From the NCBI GenBank assembly GCA_030630075.1, contig DAOVNS010000058.1:1-5672 (forward strand): 5,672 nt of DNA. The letters run 5' to 3'. The translations under genes were made by a program, and so were the position numbers. The stretch comes from a bacterium. Lineage in GTDB: Bacteria; Dependentiae; Babeliae; Babeliales; UASB340. Under the pieces are notes generated by a model that made no database searches, was not told the origin of the DNA, and saw only the letters and a list, made by a program, of their open reading frames with translations. Below are positions 1 through 4,815 of this stretch, piece by piece. How positions within the stretch are numbered: the stretch's first letter is position 1; every line of letters starts with the position of its first letter.

Positions 1-54
1 TGTCAAACCAAAGTGAAAAGTTCCGGTTTTGACCAAAGTAATAATTTCCGGTTT
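1..54. repeat. IS left end with two tandem transposase-binding-like sites
   Basis: The outer site has CAAAGT at 9-14 and TTCCGGTT at 21-28. The inner site has CAAAGT at 34-39 and TTCCGGTT at 46-53. The repeat period is 25 bases. Such duplicated subterminal sites are probable transposase binding sites (inference). The terminal TGT is shared with the right end read in reverse complement. Confidence 0.85.
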
Positions 55-64
55 ACATATACTT

Positions 65-1306
65 TTATCCAAAAAGGGAAGGACTTAGCTTTCTTCTCCA
101 GGGATGATCTTTTGCTGGCCGCCACAACTTGACGGGTCGATCTATATCTCTATTAGGAGATTTGATTGGGCGAGTTCTAATCTCAGCAAAGCTTAGCCTT
201 ACTTTCCTTATCGAAAGAGAAACAGCTCCTCTCGGTTGCTCACTAATTGTAATTTTATCTTTGGGTTTAATAATTGTTTTTTGCTGGCTATTTAATTGAA
301 ACATTCTTTTTTTATAGCGAACAACAAAATCATTTTGAAGAATCCTTTCTTCCTTAATGCAAAAGATATTGTCAAGATCAAAGCTTTTGTAAGAGCGATG
401 CACATCATGTTTAGAAGCAGCTATTACTGCAAATTTTTTGTTGTGAAGAGCAACATATTTATGTTGCACAAACTTATTGGCATCTGCGATTGAAGAAATG
501 CCTGCAAGTCTAAATTCTTTAACTAGTCGATCTTGAAGTGTTGCGTTGGCTCGTTCAACGCGACCTTTTGCTTGAGGGCTGCGGGCATGAATTATTTCAA
601 TATCTAATTCATCAAGCGCCCGCTCAAATTGAGTTGTTTTTTCATGATCAGCGTTATTCAGATTTACATGAAATACGCTTCCATAATCAGTGTAAAAAGA
701 GCTTGGTCTACCAAAGCTAGAAATATAGTTTTTTGTTGAACACATCAAGCTTTCGTTGGACTCACTTTTTGCAAACTCAAGCCAAACTATCTGACTTGTG
801 GCATCATCAATAAATACTAGCAATGTGCATTTTGAAGCACGTCCCTCAAACCAATCATGAATTGAACCATCAAGCTGAATCATTTCCCCAAAGAATTTCT
901 TTCTTGCCCTCCATTGGCGATGTTTAATTTTACGTTTTCTTCGAATCCATAAACCCTCTTTTATCATTTCTTTTCTAAGCGTTTCATTGCTTACTTTTAT
1001 ATTATAAATCTCGTAAAGCTTCTCTGATGCAAACGTTGGGCCAAAATCCTTAAAATCTCCTTTTAAAAGATTTATGGCATTTTCTCTTTCATTTTTGCAC
1101 CATTTGCGATTGCTTCGACGACCGCGATTTTTGTGTATTAAGCCTTTTGCTCCATTCAAAATATAACGTTTAAGTTTATTTCTAACATGCCGATCAGTTA
1201 ATCCAAGCATTTTAGCCACCGCTATCTGACTGATTTCTTTGTTTTTTAGTTTTTCAAATATCTTAAGCTGGTTGATTTCTTTTGTACTCATAGTAATATT
1301 TTCCAT
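65..1306 (-). CDS. IS transposase, ISNCY (ISDol1-like), DDE/rve integrase fold
   Basis: This 413-residue protein cuts and joins the element's ends. Residues about 8-62 form a helix-turn-helix (ISQIAVAKMLGLTDRHVRNKLKRY) followed by a basic RGRRSNRK stretch, the probable DNA-binding part. The catalytic core spans about 138-262. It has D146 (QLDGSIHDWFEG), the FIDDAT strand at 166-170, D207 (YTDYGSVF) and E251 (KGRVERANATLQDR), which together make a complete DDE triad. The C-terminus ends in the HPWRR motif I associate with this group. No frameshift or internal stop is seen, so it should be active. Translation is taken from the first ATG (1304-1306), with a weak GGAAAC upstream. A second in-frame ATG at 1289-1291 (MSTKEI) is a credible alternative and closer to the usual N-terminus of the family. 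It is transcribed away from the downstream nitroreductase-ferritin gene. Family assignment is from recognised motifs, not a search. Confidence 0.93.
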   Translation of the reverse strand: MENITMSTKEINQLKIFEKLKNKEISQIAVAKMLGLTDRHVRNKLKRYILNGAKGLIHKNRGRRSNRKWCKNERENAINLLKGDFKDFGPTFASEKLYEIYNIKVSNETLRKEMIKEGLWIRRKRKIKHRQWRARKKFFGEMIQLDGSIHDWFEGRASKCTLLVFIDDATSQIVWLEFAKSESNESLMCSTKNYISSFGRPSSFYTDYGSVFHVNLNNADHEKTTQFERALDELDIEIIHARSPQAKGRVERANATLQDRLVKEFRLAGISSIADANKFVQHKYVALHNKKFAVIAASKHDVHRSYKSFDLDNIFCIKEERILQNDFVVRYKKRMFQLNSQQKTIIKPKDKITISEQPRGAVSLSIRKVRLSFAEIRTRPIKSPNRDIDRPVKLWRPAKDHPWRRKLSPSLFG

Positions 1307-1370
1307 AGTTGTTTCCGGTCCCTTTGTTAGACTATGATTTTTGTTGGTATCAAAATCTTAATTTAACAAA

Positions 1371-1424
1371 AACCGGAACTTTTTACTTTGCGCAACTACC
1401 GGAAATTATCACTTTGCGCTAACA
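1371..1424. repeat. IS right end with two tandem inverted sites
   Basis: Read on the minus strand from 1424 inwards, this end begins TGTTAGCG. It has CAAAGT at 1416-1411 and TTCCGGT at 1404-1398, then CAAAGT at 1390-1385 and TTCCGGTT at 1378-1371. It mirrors the left end, but the period between the two sites is 26 bases instead of 25. The A/T spacers between the half-motifs are swapped: the outer right spacer (GATAA) resembles the inner left one (AATAA). Confidence 0.85.
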
Positions 1425-1428
1425 CACT

Positions 1429-1457
1429 TTGAGAAAAGAAGTGTTCAAAAATATAAC
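1429..1457 (+). promoter_or_regulatory. Sigma-70-like promoter for the nitroreductase-ferritin gene
   Basis: TTGAGA at 1429-1434 (5 of 6 to TTGACA) and TATAAC at 1452-1457 (5 of 6 to TATAAT) are separated by 17 bases. Transcription would start near 1464, about 29 bases before the ATG at 1493, leaving room for the AGAGGAAA ribosome site. The -35 box begins only 4 bases after the IS right tip, so everything upstream of the core promoter has been replaced by IS DNA. Confidence 0.6.
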
Positions 1458-1492
1458 GTTTTTATTTAAAAAACAAGGATCAAGAGGAAATT

Positions 1493-2713
1493 ATGGAAAA
1501 TAAAAAACATTTTAAAGCATTAATTTTTTTATCATTTATTGTTTTTATAATTATCGGAGCAATTTATATGTCTAAAAAATTTCATTCAAAAGAATACACA
1601 AAAGATTCTTTTAATAACCAAAAACATTATGGTTGCCTCTCGGTTGAACAAGCAATAAAAAATAGACGTTCGATAAGAACTTACGAAAAAGCTCAAATAA
1701 CTAAAAAAGAAATTTTCAAATTACTTTTTGCAGCACAAGGAATAACTAATGAAAAAAACAAATTAAGATCTGCTCCATCTGCAGGAGCAACCTATCCTCT
1801 AGAAATTTATGTTGCAGCAGGAAATGTAAAAAATCTTGAACCTGGAATATACAAATATAATCCTATAAAAAATGAAATCAATAAAATTACGTCCGATGAC
1901 AAAAGACAAGAATTATGTAATTCTTCATTAGGACAAGAATGGATAAAAGAGGCTTGCGCAGTTATTATAATTTGCGCCGACTATAAAAAAACAACTCAAA
2001 AATACGGCGACCGCGGCAAACGCTACGTTCACATGGAAGCTGGAGCTGTTGCAGAAAATGTTTATTTGCAATCTCAATCACTAAATATCGGAACAGTTTT
2101 TGTTGGTGCATTTGACGATAACGAGGTCAAACAAATTATTAAAGCACAAAATAATGAAGAACCACTTTGCTTGATGCCTCTTGGTAAAATAAATGTTAAT
2201 AATAAAGATAGGACCAATACTATGGCAAAACAAGCAATTGAAATCGTAGATCTGGACGTTTCAAAACTTATAGCAGAATTAAGTAAAAACTTTGCAGATG
2301 AATGGCTTGCTTACTATCAATATTGGCTTGGCGCAAAACTTGCAAAAGGTCCAATGAAAAATTCTGTAGTTGCAGAATTAGAAGAACACGCATTAGATGA
2401 ATTAAGACATGCACAAATGCTTGCAGAAAGAATAATTCAACTTGGCGAAACTCCTCCAATCAATCCACAAGAATGGTATAAAATTACAGGTTGTGGATAT
2501 TTAGATCCAAAAGATCCTCATGTAAAAATTTTATTGCAACAAAACATCAAAGGCGAACAATGCGCAATTAGAGGATATAACGAACTTATTAAAATGGTAA
2601 AAGATAAAGATTTTGTAACTTATAAACTTGCATCAGAAATTCTTGCAGATGAAGTTGAACACGAAGATGATTTAAAAAATCTTTTGGAAGATATTATTCT
2701 TATAAATAAATAA
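1493..2713 (+). CDS. Membrane-anchored SagB-type nitroreductase fused to DPSL-like ferritin domain
   Basis: This is a 406-residue two-enzyme fusion. Residues 9-26 are a hydrophobic helix (anchor or uncleaved signal; no lipobox). Residues about 50-235 are an FMN nitroreductase of the SagB/ThcOx type: RRSIR at 58-62 for the flavin phosphate, APSAGATYPLEIY at 94-106, GIYKYNP at 118-124, HMEAGAVAENVYLQ at 180-193 and PLGK at 229-232. Residues about 250-406 are a four-helix ferritin-like domain. It has the six bacterioferritin-type iron ligands: E270, E303 and H306 (ELRH), E355, and E387 and H390 (EVEH). C334 (GCGYLDPKDP) and C357 (KGEQCAIRGYN) sit where Dps-like 'thioferritins' (DPSL) carry their cysteine pair. 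The likely chemistry is flavin-driven electron transfer plus iron oxidation or peroxide removal; coupling of the two is inference. There are no TOMM cyclodehydratase genes nearby, so a SagB-like biosynthetic role is unlikely. The start is fixed by AGAGGAAA at 1483-1490. The gene is monocistronic, between its own promoter and terminator. Which side of the membrane the enzyme faces is unclear, since lysines flank both sides of the helix. Confidence 0.88.
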   Translation: MENKKHFKALIFLSFIVFIIIGAIYMSKKFHSKEYTKDSFNNQKHYGCLSVEQAIKNRRSIRTYEKAQITKKEIFKLLFAAQGITNEKNKLRSAPSAGATYPLEIYVAAGNVKNLEPGIYKYNPIKNEINKITSDDKRQELCNSSLGQEWIKEACAVIIICADYKKTTQKYGDRGKRYVHMEAGAVAENVYLQSQSLNIGTVFVGAFDDNEVKQIIKAQNNEEPLCLMPLGKINVNNKDRTNTMAKQAIEIVDLDVSKLIAELSKNFADEWLAYYQYWLGAKLAKGPMKNSVVAELEEHALDELRHAQMLAERIIQLGETPPINPQEWYKITGCGYLDPKDPHVKILLQQNIKGEQCAIRGYNELIKMVKDKDFVTYKLASEILADEVEHEDDLKNLLEDIILINK

Positions 2714-2723
2714 TTTTCAGGAG

Positions 2724-2758
2724 AAAGCCTACTTGAATTACTTCAGGTAGGCTTTTTT
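2724..2758 (+). terminator. Rho-independent terminator of the nitroreductase-ferritin gene
   Basis: The arms 2724-2737 and 2742-2755 form a 14-bp stem with one U-G wobble (2733/2746) and a TTAC tetraloop. The T run continues to 2758. It begins 10 bases after the stop codon of the upstream gene. Because the A run also pairs with the T run, the structure has a partly bidirectional look. It ends only 7 bases before the next start codon. Confidence 0.9.
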
Positions 2759-2765
2759 ATACTTA

Positions 2766-3206
2766 ATGAAATATTTAATAACTTTTTATTTTTTGTTATT
2801 AAACTTATTCTTTTATTTCACTATCACTAAAAGCATCATTGAAGTACCTGTAGAACTTTTGTTGGAACAAGATGACCCAACTCTAATTAACAACTTATTA
2901 CCAATTCTAATTTCAGATATTACAACAATAGATGAACAAATAAACTATCTAAATTCACTAAAAGATTTATCATCCAGACTTAATAATCTACTAATGGAAC
3001 AAGTTATTATCGCAATAATCGAACGCGGTGAAAGATTAAAGCTTAGAGAAGTGATGGTTGAAATAAAGTTAGATGATGACGAAAGACAAGATGAAAACTC
3101 AACTTGTTGTATAAAGTTTTTGGATTGCTATGCTTCGTTCTGTCTAAACTTATGGCTAAAAATCTTAAAATATTTTGACCATGATTTCTTCGGTAAAAAT
3201 TCATAA
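2766..3206 (+). CDS. Small exported protein with F-box-like segment
   Basis: This 146-residue protein has no close family I can name. Residues 1-20 are a strongly hydrophobic export signal or anchor (KYLITFYFLLLNLFFYFTI). Residues about 26-90 read VPVELLLEQ, then LLPILIS, then YLNSLKDLSSRLNNLL. This resembles the F-box-like repeat (LPxEL ... LxxLxxLSxxxNxLL) at the N-terminus of many Dependentiae ankyrin proteins, but no ankyrin repeats follow. Residues 97-111 are acidic and the C-terminus (114-137) is Cys-rich and hydrophobic (CCIKFLDCYASFC). The start is awkward. ATG 2766 lies 7 bases after an intrinsic terminator, and the only Shine-Dalgarno-like AGGTAGG (2745-2751) is inside that hairpin. 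The next Met (residue 77) would remove the signal. It may depend on readthrough, use an unrecognised promoter, or be a remnant of a longer effector. A coherent signal peptide and reading frame argue that it is real. Confidence 0.6.
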   Translation: MKYLITFYFLLLNLFFYFTITKSIIEVPVELLLEQDDPTLINNLLPILISDITTIDEQINYLNSLKDLSSRLNNLLMEQVIIAIIERGERLKLREVMVEIKLDDDERQDENSTCCIKFLDCYASFCLNLWLKILKYFDHDFFGKNS

Positions 3207-3212
3207 AATAAG

Positions 3213-3436
3213 GCGAATTCGATAATTACGAGAAAGACGATGGGCGTTACAGGATGCTTGTTTTGAAGTTTTTTGTCATCCTGAACTTGTTTCAGGATCT
3301 ATTAGAAGAAGCTTGTTATATTGTTTGTGGTAGATTGAAAAAAATAATAATAGATCCTGAAACAAGTTCAGGATGACAAAGTGGCTATGTTTTGATTAGA
3401 TGCATGGATACAAGAATAATTAATTATCGAATTCGC
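3213..3436. repeat. Nested palindromic, MITE-like intergenic element (outer arms)
   Basis: GCGAATTCGATAATTA at 3213-3228 is repeated as an exact reverse complement at 3421-3436, giving 16-bp terminal inverted repeats 224 bases apart. It contains no open frame worth calling. The arms enclose the 33-bp inverted repeat at 3272-3380. It starts 6 bases after the stop codon of the upstream gene and could act as its transcription end. The size, terminal repeats and lack of coding suggest a non-autonomous mobile element (MITE) or two nested insertions. The ends do not match those of the IS at 1-1424, so that transposase is not its obvious driver. Confidence 0.65.
3272..3380. repeat. REP-like paired palindrome, perfect 33-bp inverted repeat
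   Basis: The arms 3272-3304 and 3348-3380 are exact reverse complements, with a 43-base spacer. Each arm is itself a hairpin. ATCCTGAA (3278-3285) pairs with TTCAGGAT (3291-3298) around CTTGT, and 3354-3361 pairs with 3367-3374. The core (TCATCCTGAACTTGTTTCAG) is a dispersed intergenic repeat I recognise from several unrelated bacterial groups, including alphaproteobacteria. That recollection is not checked here. Two inverted REP-like units with a short spacer are the usual layout of REP doublets. It may also stop transcription or protect mRNA ends. Confidence 0.85.
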
Positions 3437-3693
3437 GTTAAAATATGAAAACACAGCTCTCTTTCCCTGCTTCTATTTGTAACAATACAAACTCAAAAAT
3501 ACCTAAAATAGCTCATTACGAAGCACAACCCACACCAACTGAAAACATCTAAAAAGCCTCCATCCAATATCTTTTCTACCATAATTTAAATCCATCAAAT
3601 AAGCCTACCCGTTTGCACATTCATACATAAGATCTAAAATTAAACTATTAAATGGTTGTTATATTTCAATAAGCTTTAAATGGGAGCTTTATA
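3437..3693. other. Intergenic stretch without a recognisable gene
   Basis: This is AT-rich DNA between the palindromic element and the next gene. The longest start-to-stop frame noticed is 35 codons (3445-3552) with no ribosome site. No RNA gene or riboswitch-like fold was seen. The last 85 bases presumably hold the promoter and leader of the downstream operon. Confidence 0.6.
3613..3640 (+). promoter_or_regulatory. Possible weak promoter for the paralogue operon
   Basis: TTGCAC (3613-3618, only three bases match TTGACA) and TAAAAT (3635-3640, five match TATAAT) are 16 bases apart, about 54 bases before the ATG at 3694. TATATT at 3660-3665 is an alternative -10 box but has no -35 partner. 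In DNA this AT-rich, such matches are weak evidence. Confidence 0.3.
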
Positions 3694-4815
3694 ATGTTAT
3701 TCACAAGCAAACTTAAGAAATTTTTACTTGGTATTTCTCTTCTAGCTTTAGTTTTTGTAAATTCTATAAATTTATCTGCTAAACAAGCCAACTCTCAAAT
3801 TGTATCTATTGCAGGTGGACCTAAAGACTATAAAATAGTATCTCTAATAAAAAATCTACTTAACAAGAATTACTACGGCTACAATTATTATTACGATAAT
3901 GATGATTACAATTTTAATATTAATTCTCTGCACCGTAACTCACCATGCCAATCACTTACACATTTAAAAAAAATAGATAACGATAACCATCCTTATGCTT
4001 TTTATTACCTTCAAAACACAGTTAAAAATATAGGCAAGTCAAAAATAGAAAAAATAACAAATAGAGCCTTATCTGAAGAAATCAAAAAACAAGATTCTCA
4101 CTATGTTTTTTACCACGGACAACCACTAGAGTTTTTACTATTCCAAGATATTTTTAATTTCTTGCACAAAACATTAACTCAAAAAGCATTAAAAAGATTC
4201 ATAACACTTAGACTTCCAACCAATGATTTAACAAATTATCCAAATGTTCATGCATTTTTATCAGATTTTAATAACTTGATTGACGATTCACAAGATCCGG
4301 CACGAAAATTATTGCTGTCTGTTACACCAACATTTTTTGGTGTAAATATGTCCTATTTTTTAGATTCACGGAGCGCTTTTCATATAGACAGGATGTATCT
4401 AATACAAAAAGCTTTTGATTTTTTTAAAGTTTTAGATTTATTCGAAAAATATAAAGAAGAAATCATAGAAATACAAAATTATTTAGCTGAATACCATCAA
4501 GAAAAAACAGGACTACTTGTACAAATTTTTGTTCCAAAAACATTGGCTGATGAAATAAGTTATAAATCTTATCCAGGAGGAACACCTTTTAATCACTATG
4601 CTCCAACTAAAGCAACAGAAGAATTAGAAGCTTCTAAAAACGATCCAACAATTTTAAATCAGCAATTTAGATTATTTTTAAATCCAAACTTATTCTCACA
4701 AGAAAATATAATGATGAAACGATATTATAACAAAACTTCGAATACTGAAAAATATAAAGAAGCTGTATCTAAGTTATTTAAAAAAATGGCAAAAGAAATA
4801 AATGAAACAAAATAA
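3694..4815 (+). CDS. Exported protein of unknown function, first of two tandem paralogues
   Basis: This is a 373-residue protein whose family I cannot name. Residues 1-29 are a typical Sec signal (KLKKFLLGISLLALVFV), with likely cleavage near LSA/KQ, so it acts outside the cytoplasm or is secreted. Residues 58-77 are an Asn/Tyr/Asp-rich low-complexity patch. The blocks shared with the next gene are IGKSKIEKITNRAL (113-126), YVFYHGQPLEFLLFQDI (137-153), LRLP (172-175), LLSVTPTFFG (207-216), a helical FEKYKEEIIEIQNYL (250-264) and LLVQIFVP (274-281). A further segment, NQQFRLFLNPNLF (322-334), lies near the C-terminus. The order YHGQ, then LSVT, then a QIFVP strand, then a late FRLFLNP strand loosely recalls ADP-ribosyltransferase-like folds. 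That is a hypothesis only, and the expected catalytic Glu is not obvious. The start is supported by GGGAG at 3682-3686, 7 bases upstream. It is the first gene of an operon with the overlapping downstream paralogue. Confidence 0.85.
   Translation: MLFTSKLKKFLLGISLLALVFVNSINLSAKQANSQIVSIAGGPKDYKIVSLIKNLLNKNYYGYNYYYDNDDYNFNINSLHRNSPCQSLTHLKKIDNDNHPYAFYYLQNTVKNIGKSKIEKITNRALSEEIKKQDSHYVFYHGQPLEFLLFQDIFNFLHKTLTQKALKRFITLRLPTNDLTNYPNVHAFLSDFNNLIDDSQDPARKLLLSVTPTFFGVNMSYFLDSRSAFHIDRMYLIQKAFDFFKVLDLFEKYKEEIIEIQNYLAEYHQEKTGLLVQIFVPKTLADEISYKSYPGGTPFNHYAPTKATEELEASKNDPTILNQQFRLFLNPNLFSQENIMMKRYYNKTSNTEKYKEAVSKLFKKMAKEINETK

Larger units (their letters stand above)
1..1424 (-). mobile_element. Complete insertion sequence, ISNCY (ISDol1-like) type
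   Basis: This is a 1,424-bp element with one transposase gene filling most of it and no passenger genes. The two ends are imperfect inverted repeats. Both begin TGT, both have CAAAGT at offset 9-14 and TTCCGGT at offset 21-27, and both carry a second CAAAGT/TTCCGGT site one turn-and-a-half further in. Matching these offsets places the right tip at 1424, where the sequence reads AACA and then host DNA. The left tip coincides with base 1, so the left flank is not visible and the target duplication cannot be tested. The interior is more GC-rich than the flanking genes, which fits a recently acquired element. The family name rests on the transposase, whose sequence pattern I recognise as the ISNCY group. 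Strand is that of the transposase. Confidence 0.9.

Noticed and set aside
296..720. Plus-strand open frames of about 60 codons opposite the transposase (296-493 and 538-720)
   Set aside because: They lie wholly antisense to an intact transposase with clear motifs and have no ribosome sites; they mirror its codons.
1425..1445. CACTT at 1425-1429 and AAGTG at 1439-1443 as a small inverted repeat or target duplication
   Set aside because: A 5-bp pairing is too short to mean anything, and the left flank needed to define a target duplication is outside the window.
2268..2459. Minus-strand 63-codon frame opposite the ferritin-like domain
   Set aside because: It is antisense to the conserved iron-ligand helices and has no independent signal.
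1493..2713. SagB-like role in thiazole/oxazole peptide (TOMM) biosynthesis
   Set aside because: No cyclodehydratase, precursor peptide or exporter is present nearby, and the fused ferritin domain points to iron or peroxide chemistry instead.
3445..3552. 35-codon open frame on the plus strand beginning MKTQLSFPAS
   Set aside because: It has no ribosome site, no recognisable composition or motif, and starts directly beside the palindromic element; chance frames of this size are common.
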